In this document: positions 9,986 to 17,987 of the stretch, in pieces
Position numbering within the stretch: the first letter of the stretch is position 1
Layout: each line of letters opens with the position of its first letter
NCBI GenBank assembly: GCA_937872925.1
Contig: CALMUT010000081.1
Span: forward strand, 42,258-106,257
Direction: 5' to 3'
DNA length: 64,000 bases
Source: an uncultured Myxococcales bacterium
Lineage (GTDB): Bacteria; Myxococcota_A; Polyangia; Polyangiales; Polyangiaceae
Translations under genes and position numbers: made by a program
Notes under the pieces: model-generated
What the model saw: only the letters and a program-made list of their open reading frames with translations
Database searches by the model: none
Told to the model about the DNA's origin: nothing

Positions 9986-10623
9986 ACCCGTTTCTTTACC
10001 CGAAAACGAAGCACGTTCGGCAACAAACCCCGCGACAGTACGCAACGTACCAGAGCTTTAAGCCCGCGCTCCAACGGGAATTCAGACGGCGCTGCGTGTA
10101 TTGCCAGATGCCGGATTCGATCGTTAATCCACAACTGTATGGGGTCGACCACTACCGTCCCAAGACCTTGTTCCCGGAGTGGGAAACAAGGTATGAAAAC
10201 CTGTTCTACTGCTGCAATCCTTGCAACAGCAGAAAGGGTGACTACTGGCCTTCGGTCGCCAAACTGCGGACGCATTTCATCCCGAACCCGTGTGATCATG
10301 AGATGTTTCGGCACCTTCGCTTCAGGGGAGCGACCGTAACGCGACGATCCAACGCTGGTGCCATCGCGCTCAGACTGTTGGACTTGAACGATCCGGAGGT
10401 TGTCAAGAAACGGGAGCTTGTTATCGAGTCGATCGCAGTGTTCCTGGAAAAGAGAGCAGAACTTCTATTGCTGCGGGGGCAACTACTCTGTCTCGATCGC
10501 GCTGATGCGAAAGCCGATATCCAAACCTTACAGGCAAACCTAGAGAAGATTCGCAGTCATCTCACCATCCTTTGTGGCGCAGAACCCCCACCAGATGACC
10601 TCCCAACGCACTCGCCGGTGTAG
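9982..10623 (+). CDS. HNH endonuclease (putative defence operon, gene 3)
   Basis: A 213-aa protein that starts with GTG overlapping the previous stop (GTGA). Motifs: CVYCQM (residues about 38-43), Y.VDHYRPK..FP (about 53-63; the catalytic His lies in VDHYRP), YENLFYCCNPCNSRKGDYWP (two more metal-binding Cys and the C-terminal HNH asparagine). This is the C-terminal-zinc type HNH module seen in many anti-phage nucleases, including retron- and Septu-associated ones. The C-terminal 110 residues are helical and lack a second known domain. It probably cleaves DNA or RNA when activated. The rigid operon order with a TIGR04255-like protein suggests a regulated nuclease; that is inference. Confidence 0.85.
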   Translation: MNPFLYPKTKHVRQQTPRQYATYQSFKPALQREFRRRCVYCQMPDSIVNPQLYGVDHYRPKTLFPEWETRYENLFYCCNPCNSRKGDYWPSVAKLRTHFIPNPCDHEMFRHLRFRGATVTRRSNAGAIALRLLDLNDPEVVKKRELVIESIAVFLEKRAELLLLRGQLLCLDRADAKADIQTLQANLEKIRSHLTILCGAEPPPDDLPTHSPV

Positions 10624-10705
10624 CTGACCATAGGGTCGTTTCCAGAGCGTCAGTGAGTCACGCGCACGCGCTTCGCGGCCCTTGGCTGCGTCGCACACGA
10701 TCGCG

Positions 10706-11062
10706 TCACATGCGGAGCGCCCGGCGCACCCGCGCCACCGCTTCCTCCGGCTGCGACAACACCAGCGCGGCAGGAAGCCGCAACACGCGAAACCCGAGCC
10801 GCGCGAGCGCGCGGTCTCGGCGCGCGTCGGCCGCGGTGCGGCGGGCGTGGTAGCCGCCGTCGACTTCCACGATGAGGCGCGCGCTGGGCGCGCAGAAGTC
10901 AGCGATGTAACGACCGATGGGCACCTGCCGCCGGAACTGCACACCGAGCTTGCGAGCGGAAAGCTGCGCCCAAAGCGCCGCCTCCGACGGCGTGAGCGCG
11001 AAGCGCATTTGCCGGGCGCGCTGCTGAACGACCGCTGACGAAGAACGCTGACCTTTCCACAT
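10706..11062 (-). CDS. DUF559 (endonuclease-like) protein
   Basis: The start chosen is ATG 11062, which has GGAGGT close upstream; an upstream in-frame ATG at 11215 would add 51 residues without similarity to the domain. The 118-aa product has the usual DUF559 pattern: LTPSEAALWAQLSARKLGVQFRRQVPIGRYIADFC (helix, then strand), LIVEVDGGYH (acidic catalytic-like residues), RD.ALARLGFRVLRLPA..VLSQPEEAVARV. DUF559 belongs to the PD-(D/E)XK nuclease superfamily with Vsr-like repair endonucleases. Three 3'-end fragments of relatives lie at 13399, 17530 and 19855. It is convergent with the HNH operon and the last gene before the groEL fragment. Confidence 0.85.
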   Translation of the reverse strand: MWKGQRSSSAVVQQRARQMRFALTPSEAALWAQLSARKLGVQFRRQVPIGRYIADFCAPSARLIVEVDGGYHARRTAADARRDRALARLGFRVLRLPAALVLSQPEEAVARVRRALRM

Positions 11063-11569
11063 GCTGCACCTCCACGCCCGGGGAGCGGCCGGGCTTCGGA
11101 AGTCCACGGCGCAGGCTACGTGACACGCCCGAGGGAAAGCGCACGACGTGGCGAGCGCGTCAGCCTGCCAGGCATCGTCGCGCACGTCGGGGCGTGGCGC
11201 GGAGCGTGCGCCCAATGCAGAAGCCCGGCCGCGGGCGGGAGTGGTGCGCTGGTGGAATGGTCAGCGACTGCGGGAGGCGAGGCAGTTAGCGCTGTGCTCG
11301 CGGAGCCTGCTGCTGCGGAGCGACACGTTACACATCGCAGCAGTCCGAGTGTGCCGTGTCTGCACGAACCGCACTGACCTCCCCCTGCCGCGCGAGCGCT
11401 TGCCGCAGTGTGAAAAGCGTCGTTCGCAAGGTCGGCCAAGGCGCGCGGCAAGCGCGCAGCCCGGCTTTGGGGGAGGTCGAGCGGCCGCAGGCGGTTGCGT
11501 GAGACAACACCGTGGCCAACCTGCACCAATGCCCGCCGAGGACGCGCGGGTGGGGGCAGCCCAACGGCA
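11063..11569. other. Gene-free, GC-rich stretch with one arm of an inverted repeat
   Basis: No supported gene. The 20-bp word at 11378-11397 (CCTCCCCCTGCCGCGCGAGC) is the exact reverse complement of 11946-11965, and the match weakens outward. The pair brackets the groEL fragment. Confidence 0.5.
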
Positions 11570-11707
11570 AAGGTTGTCCGCAGCGCACTGCAGAACGCGG
11601 CCAGCGTTGCCGGCTTGATGCTCACCACGGAGGCGCTCGTTGCTGACGCGCCGAAGGACGAGAAGCCCGCAGCCGGCGGCGGCCACGGCCACAGCCACGA
11701 CTACTAA
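11570..11707 (+). pseudogene. groEL 3'-end fragment (direct repeat, copy 2)
   Basis: Encodes the last 45 residues of GroEL (from [18 protein letters not shown] to GGHGHSHDY and stop) with one synonymous difference from 5367-5504. It is in frame with an upstream ATG by chance only; no chaperonin domain precedes it. Terminator similarity continues to about 11780. It is the downstream member of the direct repeat that brackets the accessory island and looks like the displaced or copied 3' end left by an insertion or recombination event. Confidence 0.9.
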
Positions 11708-11736
11708 GACTCGTTCTTAGGCGTCACAACGCGAAG

Positions 11737-11776
11737 CGGCGATCTCCGAAATGGGGGCCGCCTTTTCCTTTTTTGG
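11737..11776 (+). terminator. Duplicated groEL-type terminator
   Basis: The same hairpin (CGGCGATCTCC ... GGGGGCCGCC) followed by TTTTCCTTTTTT as after the intact groEL, with a few base changes. It follows the groEL fragment by 29 bp. Confidence 0.75.
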
Positions 11777-12043
11777 GTTTCCCCCCCCCCGCCGGGGGGC
11801 GGCGCCCCGTCCCGCGCAACGCAACCGTGATGCATCCCGAGGCCGCGGGCGGCCGTGCCCGACGGGAACCCCCCAAAGCGGGGCTGCGCCCCCGCCGCGC
11901 CAGCTGGTGCATCGTGTAGCCGAGGGCGATCGAGTTGCGGCGGGTGCTCGCGCGGCAGGGGGAGGTGACCCGCGTCGTTCCTGGTCGGTGCTTTTGCGCG
12001 AGTGGTTTGGCGGGCGTAGCCTCTTGTTCGGGAAGGACCGAAT
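11777..12043. other. GC-rich palindromic stretch upstream of a lipoprotein gene
   Basis: Contains a run of ten C followed by GCCGGGGGGCGGCGCCCC (11784-11812), able to form a strong hairpin, and the second arm of the 20-bp inverted repeat (11946-11965). No gene is supported. Confidence 0.5.
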
Positions 12044-13402
12044 TTGTCGCTTCGTTCGAAATCCGTTGCATGGCTGGCGCTTGTCATCGTTGGTTGCGCC
12101 TCGCCGTCCGATGCGAAGCGCACGAACGCCATTGCGCCGCCGGTGCCTTCAAAGATCGAGAAGCGACCTCCGCCACCCACCAGGTTGAAGCCTCCCACCA
12201 TCGCCGAGATTTGGCACAGTGCGCTGGCGGGTCGCAACGACGAAGCCCGCGCGCTGTTGGAGAGAAAGTTCCCCAGTGTTTCGGAATTCCCGCAACGCCC
12301 GCTCGACCGGGTGACGCTGAACCCACTCGACGATGGACGCTGGGCAGTCGCGATTCGCGGTGGCTACTTAGTGCTCAGCGCCTCGGGCAAACCAGAGCGC
12401 TTCGTGCCGGTCTCCCTGATGGACGCGAATCGGCCTGCCATGGAGGTCGTTCCGGGCACCGGGCGGGCAATGGTCGGGGGCGACATTCTCGATATCGAAA
12501 GCGGGCGGCTCGTGCGGGAATTGACATCAGTGCGTTCCGCGATCGGCGGCGGCCGTGTGGCTTTGGTCAAGGGCGGCGAGCCTCCGCAGATTGTCGTTTG
12601 GGATGTGCGCGCGGATGCAGAGCTCGCGAGAATTGCCGCGGGCCCCGGGGTGTATCCTGAAAGCCTCCGGATTTCGCCCGATGGCTCCGTAGTCTTCATG
12701 CGAAGTGGAGGGGACGTCGAGCGCATATACGACGCAGGAACGCTCCAATTGATCACGCGTTTCGGTCCGGCTGAGTTCATGGACTCGGCTTTAGCTCCCG
12801 ACGGCAAGTTGCTGGTCTTGGCGAGCACGGACTATTCGACACCGGGTGAGGTGCAACTCGTCGATCGCGTCACGGGCAAGCTGCTCCGGCGCTCCGGCGC
12901 GTGCGGTCCGCATCGAAGTATCGCGATCTCCGCAGATGGCAAATATCTCGCGGTGGGTGGTCCAGAGCGCGTGTGTTTGATGTCGCTGCCGAGCCTACGG
13001 AAAATCGGTGTGACTTCGGAAATCAACCCAACACACGACAAGCACGTAAGGGTGTACTTCCGTGCCGACGTGTTGGTAACCCAACCAGCTTCCGGTTCGA
13101 CGATGCTGTTCAGTTTGCCGACTTTGCGCAGGCGCTTCGCCGGCAAGGGGTCGCCCTATCGTCTGGCCTCCGGCGAAATTCGGATCCTGAAGTCCTCCGG
13201 TGAGATCACTCGTCTCGACGCAAAATTCCGCGAACACGCCGTGCGCACGGTGCCCGTTCCGTTCCTCTGGGCGCTCGATGGTGGCGGCACTCCGGAAGAG
13301 GTGTTCGCCGCTCGAGCGCGGTTGGGTGAGGTCGCCTGCGATCTCTCGCCGTGGGTTGTGCCTTGCAGCGGTGGCGCGAAGTCCGTGAAGCGCTCTGACT
13401 AG
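12044..13402 (+). CDS. Lipoprotein with WD40/beta-propeller-like repeats
   Basis: A 452-aa protein. The chosen start is a TTG at 12044, because it gives an intact lipoprotein signal (MSLRSKSVAWLALVIVGC); no ATG fits. A Pro-rich linker follows, then from residue about 85 a series of beta-propeller-like blades (LVLSASGKPE..., VVWDVRADAELARIA, LRISPDGSVVFMRSGG, LAPDGKLLVLAS, IAISADGKYLAVGGP). Such propellers usually serve as binding platforms. No catalytic motif is seen. The gene stands alone, and its stop codon overlaps the DUF559 fragment on the other strand by a few bases. Function unknown. Confidence 0.75.
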   Translation: MSLRSKSVAWLALVIVGCASPSDAKRTNAIAPPVPSKIEKRPPPPTRLKPPTIAEIWHSALAGRNDEARALLERKFPSVSEFPQRPLDRVTLNPLDDGRWAVAIRGGYLVLSASGKPERFVPVSLMDANRPAMEVVPGTGRAMVGGDILDIESGRLVRELTSVRSAIGGGRVALVKGGEPPQIVVWDVRADAELARIAAGPGVYPESLRISPDGSVVFMRSGGDVERIYDAGTLQLITRFGPAEFMDSALAPDGKLLVLASTDYSTPGEVQLVDRVTGKLLRRSGACGPHRSIAISADGKYLAVGGPERVCLMSLPSLRKIGVTSEINPTHDKHVRVYFRADVLVTQPASGSTMLFSLPTLRRRFAGKGSPYRLASGEIRILKSSGEITRLDAKFREHAVRTVPVPFLWALDGGGTPEEVFAARARLGEVACDLSPWVVPCSGGAKSVKRSD

Positions 13403-13544
13403 ACGGCAAGCGCCTTCAGCACCCGCGCCACCGCTTCCGCCGGCTGCGACAACACCAGCGCGGCAGGAAGCCGCAACACGCGAAACCCGAGCCGCGCGAG
13501 CGCGCGCTTCCGGCGCACGTCAGCCGCGACGCGGCGGGCGTGGT
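13399..13544 (-). pseudogene. DUF559 3'-end fragment (1)
   Basis: The minus strand reads as the last 45 codons of a DUF559 gene, including LSQPAEAVARVLKALAV and a stop at 13399. It is about 90 percent identical over 120 bp to the intact gene at 10706-11062. The N-terminal half with the catalytic-like residues is missing; the sequence passes directly into the C/T-rich arm of four-helix module B. Confidence 0.8.
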
Positions 13545-13587
13545 GGCGTGCGGGTTTCGTTGCGTTGGCCTTTTCCCGTCCACTTTG

Positions 13588-13832
13588 CCTTCACCATCTT
13601 TCCTTTCCCCATCTTTCCGTCCCCTTCCCCTTTCCCCTTCCCCTTCCCCTAGACCTGCACTTGCACTTGCACGTCGGCTTGCACCTGCACTTGCACGTCG
13701 GCTTAAACTTAAACGTCGGCGTTTCCTTGTGCCGTTTTCTTGGGTGAAGTGCAGGCCCAAGTGCAAGTGCAGGTTTAGATGCAAGTGCAGGGCTAGGTCT
13801 AGGTGCAGGTTGAGGTTTAAGGGGAAGGGATC
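13588..13832. repeat. Hexamer-repeat array with inverted arms (module B)
   Basis: The same design as 5606-5982 but shorter: C/T-rich CCCCTTCCCC words, TTGCAC hexamers split by GTCGGC (13652-13712), a spacer, GTGCAA/GTGCAGG words (13747-13808) and AAGGGGAAGGG. It is followed by the TGACGTCA palindrome (13848-13855) and the CTGTCACTGGGGGATGCA block also present in module A. Confidence 0.8.
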
Positions 13833-13960
13833 TTGTGTGGCGGCTATTGACGTCATCGTGGACGTCGATCCGCATCCCCGTGCCAGCTGGCGCTGTCACT
13901 GGGGGATGCATGCGCGTTGTGCATTTTGGAAGAACCGACGCGCGCTACGTCAGATTTCTC

Positions 13961-13986
13961 GACCTCCTTCGTGGGTGAAGGAGGTC
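13961..13986 (+). promoter_or_regulatory. Hairpin that masks the Shine-Dalgarno site (module B)
   Basis: GACCTCCTTC / GAAGGAGGTC with a 6-nt loop, 10 nt before the ATG at 13997. The arms are identical to those of module A, while the loop differs (GTGGGT against TGGGGT), so the pairing is conserved and the loop is free to vary. Confidence 0.75.
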
Positions 13987-13996
13987 TCGAAAGACA

Positions 13997-14379
13997 ATGA
14001 CTGCATCCACATCAACTTCTCTGCTTCCGCATCATCGGTTACAGGCATATGGCGTCGCGCTGGAGCTGCTTCGCGCGGTGCGGGATTCGCGGATTACGGA
14101 TCGGGATTCGCGGGACCAAGCTCTGCGCGCGGCGAAGAGTGCATGTCGCAACATTGCAGAAGCCGCAGGGCGCGTTTCCGGCGCCGACCCCGCAAGGGGG
14201 TTCCCTTCGGTCTCAAGGCGCGCGTGTTTGGGATTGCGCCGGGCGAGGCCATCGAGGTGGTTTGCGCAGTAAAGATCGCGGTGGAAGCTGGCGCGGGATC
14301 GCGGGAAGCGCTGGTGCGCGTGCTCACGCATGGGAATGCGCTGTACGCGATGTTGACGACGCTATCGCGGGCGCGGTGA
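13997..14379 (+). pseudogene. Four-helix-bundle protein (S23/Avd-like), frameshifted, copy B
   Basis: Nearly the same protein as copy A (MTASTSTSLLPHHRLQAYGV...), again interrupted by the same 26-bp insertion at 14189-14214, after which the C-terminal half (KARVFGIAPGEAIEVVCAVKIA...YAMLTTLSRAR) continues in another frame to TGA 14379. Both halves have otherwise normal codons, so the disruption is recent or tolerated. The first frame alone would give a 91-aa product. The masked ribosome-binding site and hexamer array lie upstream. Confidence 0.75.
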
Positions 14380-14394
14380 GCTTGAAGCCGGCGT

Positions 14395-14850
14395 CTAGTT
14401 CGAGTCAATCGCAACCGTGGCGTTGCGGCAGCGCGTGCCGCAGATGCCGTGATGGCTGAATTCGACCTCCCGTTCGAATTCGTAGACGGGCGACCCCGCC
14501 GCGTCGTCAATTCGCAGCTTGACCTTCTCACGGTCCGGTCCCGGGCCGATAACTGACCAAAGTTGCACCCGGATCAACTTGGGTCCGATCAACAACACTT
14601 CTCCCTGCGGGCTCATCTTGGACCATGACCCCGGTGGTGAATGGGGACCGAGGGGTTCAACCAGGTGGGCAGCGGTGCAGCTCCAGCCGACGCACCAGTT
14701 GATGCTGCCGTCGTTCAGCGCGTCGTAGGCTACCGGCACCAGTCCGGAGATCGTGATGTGGTCGTAGCACGCTGCCAGGCAGCTTCCCCGCGAGTCGGAA
14801 CAGCTCAGCACCGGGAGAAGTGCCACAACCAAGGCAATGCTCAAGCGCAT
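14395..14850 (-). CDS. Lipoprotein, paralogue of the product of 22499-23392
   Basis: The start taken is ATG 14850, which gives MRLSIALVVALLPVLSC (lipobox). The upstream in-frame ATG at 14928 would bury the signal. The 151-aa protein shares CLAAC...I.G.VP.A.DAL..GSI..CVGW.C..A.L.EPL and, near the end, V.L..D.A.G.P..EF.R.V......CG.RCR.A with the longer lipoprotein at 22499-23392, so both belong to one family. No known domain. The C-terminus stops where the paralogue continues for a further 150 residues, so this could be a shortened member. Confidence 0.75.
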   Translation of the reverse strand: MRLSIALVVALLPVLSCSDSRGSCLAACYDHITISGLVPVAYDALNDGSINWCVGWSCTAAHLVEPLGPHSPPGSWSKMSPQGEVLLIGPKLIRVQLWSVIGPGPDREKVKLRIDDAAGSPVYEFEREVEFSHHGICGTRCRNATVAIDSN

Positions 14851-14961
14851 GTGTTCCAGTGTGGCACAGACAACCAGCAGCGGCTCATGCGCGAACGCGG
14901 AGCCTGCCGGGAAAGGGGCCAACCGCACCCGCCAGAGGACGGGTTGGCTTGCAGTTCGTCA

Positions 14962-15018
14962 GTCAGTAGTGCAGCGCGAAATAGTGGCAGACGCGCGCCT
15001 CGCGGCGGAGCGCTTCAG
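14962..15018 (-). pseudogene. Copied 3' end of the gene at 19135-19782
   Basis: 57 bp matching 19134-19190 with about four differences. It encodes EALRREARVCHYFALHY plus stop, the exact C-terminus of that gene, placed 4 bp after the stop of the lipoprotein gene at 15023-15916. Confidence 0.75.
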
Positions 15019-15022
15019 GCGG

Positions 15023-15916
15023 TCAGCGCAGAACGAGCCCTCCGTGGGCATCGACGCCTTCTGCGGTTTGCGCGATACGCCGAACGTTAAACTCGAAGAA
15101 CTGCCCGGGAGCAATGACCGTCGCTGCGGCCCGAGTGACAAGCGTGAAATTGCAGTGCGGGCCGGGTAGGTAGTCGATCAACTCCGTCGGAACACGCACC
15201 TCGCCGGCGTCTGAGTCAACTTCGCATCTCACCTGTGCCCACCAAGTTGTACCCATTGATTCGTTGGTGCACGTTAGTGACACAAACACCATGGCTGCGG
15301 CCACGGGGCTCCAGCTTGCGACAAACTCCCGGTCAACACGCAGTTCCAGCGCCTTGGCACCGGGCGGTCCGCTCCGCGATGGTGCGAGCGTCGGGCTGGA
15401 CAGTTGCAGAGGCGGCGGACCACGAAGCTCAGTGTCTGCAAACGGCGCCTTCGCCGGCGACTCGGAGGCCGAGAGGCGGAGCATGATGGGCGCGCCGGGC
15501 TCCCAGAAGTCCGCAGGTTCCACAGTGGTCTCAGTAGAGGACGATGAATACGTGTTGGGACCGGACATCATTTCAACACTGGCGATCCCGTAGTCGGTGG
15601 AGCCAGATTCGCGGGTGCACGTTTCGACAAAGCACGAGCCCATGGGTAGTTGTGTGCAAGTGAGCTTTGGCGTGCTCAGAACGGAACTCGGAGCGACGAT
15701 CAACCCCTCCCCACGTCGGGTGACGTTCAACATCGCGAGGGGAGTGTGGTGTACTACTTCTTCTCCTTCCACCATGACGAACGGTCGCGGAACTCGGGGC
15801 TCTTCGTCTGTTGAACCACAACCGCTACACAGCGTCGTTGCTATGACCACAAGAAAGGCAACACCGCGCCGAGAGTGCAGCGCGGCATGTAGAGTGGCCC
15901 CCGAGTTCACGCTCAA
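15023..15916 (-). CDS. Lipoprotein of unknown function
   Basis: A 297-aa protein. Residues 1-33 form a signal (hydrophobic FLVVIATTLC, then SGC). The mature part is mostly beta-strand-like with a few cysteines (GSCFVETCTRE, CTNESM, PGPHCNFTLV) and no recognised motif. A shorter start near residue 18 is possible, but the present one keeps the signal intact. It stands between two other unrelated lipoprotein genes on the same strand, with gaps over 100 bp, so a separate transcript is likely. Function unknown. Confidence 0.7.
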   Translation of the reverse strand: MSVNSGATLHAALHSRRGVAFLVVIATTLCSGCGSTDEEPRVPRPFVMVEGEEVVHHTPLAMLNVTRRGEGLIVAPSSVLSTPKLTCTQLPMGSCFVETCTRESGSTDYGIASVEMMSGPNTYSSSSTETTVEPADFWEPGAPIMLRLSASESPAKAPFADTELRGPPPLQLSSPTLAPSRSGPPGAKALELRVDREFVASWSPVAAAMVFVSLTCTNESMGTTWWAQVRCEVDSDAGEVRVPTELIDYLPGPHCNFTLVTRAAATVIAPGQFFEFNVRRIAQTAEGVDAHGGLVLR

Positions 15917-16055
15917 AGACTAGGCTCCCGCTCCCGCGGATTCAATCAACGCTCGGCGCGGACAGCCAAGTTTGCCGCGCACCGACCCGCGCCAGCTGGG
16001 TGCTGGAAGTCCGCGACGCGATACTGGCGCGATCAGGCGCTTGTGGCGCGCGAAC

Positions 16056-16676
16056 CTATTGCCCGGGACAGGCGCCGGGCTTGGGGGCCGCGAGCGTTCC
16101 CTTGCAATCGAGCGCTGGCGGTTCTGGGTAGTCCGCGGGTCCGGTGACCTTCCTTGCGGCCCAAGTCGAACCGTCGACGGAAATGAGAAGCGGGCTGGTC
16201 ACGTCCCCGTCTGCGTCGCCGCACGGCGACGGTCCGCACAGCGCGCCCCGAAAACTCGTCAGGTCGATCTGGACGTCCCCTGAGACCGAAGTCACGGGGT
16301 TCGCTGCGGCGGGGACCGTGAACGGAGGTGGGTCGAAGTCGAAGTAACCGGTCGGATTCGGGACCAAAGCCCCGAGGCTAATGGCCGGTCCCGCCTTCTT
16401 CTCACGATCGCAAGCGTGGAGCGGCTGCAAGCTTAGCTCGCCGGAGCTCAGCGCAGCGAGAAACACGATAGGTGAACTGGCGGAAAGCGGAGCGGACAAC
16501 GCGAGAAAGTACTCGCCGTCCGGCGTCGACGCGCACGCGCCTGCGTCGCTTCCGGCACCGCCGACTCCTCCACTGCCCCCCACCTCCACGACGCGGTCCT
16601 TGGAGCTGCACCCAAACGACAGCACTACAATAAACAGCACCGCGGCGCTTGCTCGTAGGCGTGCGACCATCACCAC
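16056..16676 (-). CDS. Lipoprotein of unknown function
   Basis: A 206-aa protein with a clear lipoprotein signal (LRASAAVLFIVVLSFGCSS). A short Gly-rich linker follows, then a domain that begins CASTPDGEYFLALSAPLS and contains CDREKKAGPAISLGALVPNPTGYFDFD, a pattern that looks like a beta-sandwich. The start could be ATG 16676 or ATG 16670; the choice does not affect the signal. No partner genes. Function unknown. Confidence 0.75.
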   Translation of the reverse strand: MVMVARLRASAAVLFIVVLSFGCSSKDRVVEVGGSGGVGGAGSDAGACASTPDGEYFLALSAPLSASSPIVFLAALSSGELSLQPLHACDREKKAGPAISLGALVPNPTGYFDFDPPPFTVPAAANPVTSVSGDVQIDLTSFRGALCGPSPCGDADGDVTSPLLISVDGSTWAARKVTGPADYPEPPALDCKGTLAAPKPGACPGQ

Positions 16677-16744
16677 TTGCCCACGGCTCCCACTTCGCTC
16701 TGCGTGCAGCCCTGTTCGCTGGGGCAGATCTTCTCTCGATCGTC

Positions 16745-16822
16745 GATCTTCGACGCACCCGACCCGAGCAGTTTCTCCGCCCGGAGCTTCCCGGCCAGAA
16801 TGTCGCCTTGTTGAACAGACAC
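16745..16822 (-). pseudogene. 5' fragment of a serine/threonine protein kinase gene
   Basis: From GTG 16822 the minus strand reads VSVQQGDILAGKLRAEKLLG SGA, which matches the usual start of myxobacterial Hanks-type kinases (GD..AGK.R.E..LG.G). After the Gly-rich loop the similarity ends and the frame runs into unrelated sequence, so the VAIK, HRD and DFG regions are absent. It is a remnant only. Confidence 0.5.
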
Positions 16823-17181
16823 GATGCCTTCCCCAGATGAGGGCGATTATAGACTCGATCGTGGCTGCATCGAACCTTGCGGTTCTCCATTATCCTTCGA
16901 GCGCGCCCACCCAGCTGTCTCAAAAGGCATCGGAGAACCGAGACAAGCGGAGAATCGCGGGGAAAACTGCCGGAGCTCATCTTGGCGAGAGGCAGCCGCG
17001 GTGGCGCGCGCTCACTGCGTGCAGACGACCGGAACTCTCGCGTCCGCGTCCGCGCCGGTCGAGGACGCGCACTTGAGCGTCGGCGTTTTCTGCTTCGTGG
17101 GGATGCCCCGCAAGGGTTCCCTTCTGTCTCATGCGCGTGGCGCGTGTGCAGAACCGCCGCCCTTACACGTCAGATTTTCTC

Positions 17182-17207
17182 GACCTCCTTCTTGGGTGAA
17201 GGAGGTC
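17182..17207 (+). promoter_or_regulatory. Hairpin that masks the Shine-Dalgarno site (module C)
   Basis: The same GACCTCCTTC / GAAGGAGGTC arms as modules A and B, with loop TTGGGT, 10 nt before ATG 17218. Confidence 0.75.
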
Positions 17208-17217
17208 TCGAAAGACA

Positions 17218-17511
17218 ATGACTGCATCGTGCGGCGCGGGACGCGCGGATTACGGATCGGGATTCGCGCGATCAGGCTCTGCGCGCGGCAAAGAGCGCAT
17301 GTCGCAACATCGCCGAAGCGGCGGGCCGCGTTTCGGGCACGGATAAAGCGCGCGTGTTCGGGATCGCGCGCGGCGAAACCATCGAGGCAGTTTGCGCAGT
17401 GGAGATCGCAGTGGAAGCCGGCGCGGGATCGCGGGAAGCGCTGGGGCGCGTGCTGAAGCATGGAAACACGCTGTATGCGATGTTGACGGCGTTATCGCGG
17501 GCGGGTGAGGT
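17218..17511 (+). pseudogene. Four-helix-bundle protein, internally deleted, copy C
   Basis: Begins ATGACTGCATC like copies A and B, then jumps directly to the region encoding RDARITDRDSRDQALRAAKSACRN, losing about 70 bp and shifting frame. The rest (AEAAGRVSGTDKARVFGIARGE...CAVEIAVEAG...LKHGNTLYAMLTALSRAG) is uninterrupted and lacks the 26-bp insertion, so it serves as the reference for the intact C-terminal half. The usual stop is lost and the frame reads on into the DUF559 fragment. No hexamer array precedes it, but a variant of the 26-bp word sits upstream at 17106-17130. Confidence 0.7.
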
Positions 17512-17529
17512 AGCGAAGGCGCTGGAGGC

Positions 17530-17587
17530 GCGCCCAACGCCTGCAGCGCCTTCAGCACCCGCGCCACCGCTTCCTCCGGCTGCGACA
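17530..17587 (-). pseudogene. DUF559 3'-end fragment (2)
   Basis: The minus strand reads LSQPEEAVARVLKALQALG, the C-terminal helix of DUF559 proteins. It is fused directly to the end of four-helix copy C and stops abruptly at 17587. Confidence 0.7.
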
Positions 17588-17987
17588 ACCGTCGTCGCTT
17601 TGGGCGTTGGGTCCCGCGGCAGCGCTGCCACCCACGCCCGTAGTGCCAGCCGTACCGCCCGCGCTCTGCGCGGCAACCTGGGCTCTGCGAGGTGGATGCC
17701 GTGCAGCCGCCGACCAACAAGTACTAACGCGGTGCGCGTTCAACGCTGCAAATAGTTCCACGCAACGGCCGTCATACCGGTCGCGCCGCCTACTGAGCGC
17801 TGTGATGCGAGCTTCCTCTTGGCCAGCTCTGGGGGGAGCCATACGACGCCGTCGCCCGCGTACACCGCACCGTGGACGATACGACAATCGGTGGGCCTGT
17901 CACCACGAAGGCGGCTCACGCGGTGGAACTTCCTATGCCCTTCGCCGGCTAGCTTCGCTGGAATGATCGGACGACCGACGCGATGGT
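17588..17987. other. Gene debris, possible broken lipoprotein start
   Basis: No intact gene. On the minus strand around 17640-17720 one frame gives VLVGGCTASTSQSPG, like a lipobox, and another gives AGGTAGTTGVGGSAAAGP, like a Gly-rich linker, which suggests a frameshifted 5' end of a lipoprotein gene. Support is weak. Confidence 0.35.

Noticed and set aside
6137..17511. Four-helix genes as part of a complete diversity-generating retroelement
   Set aside because: No reverse transcriptase and no template/variable repeat pair were seen in the window.
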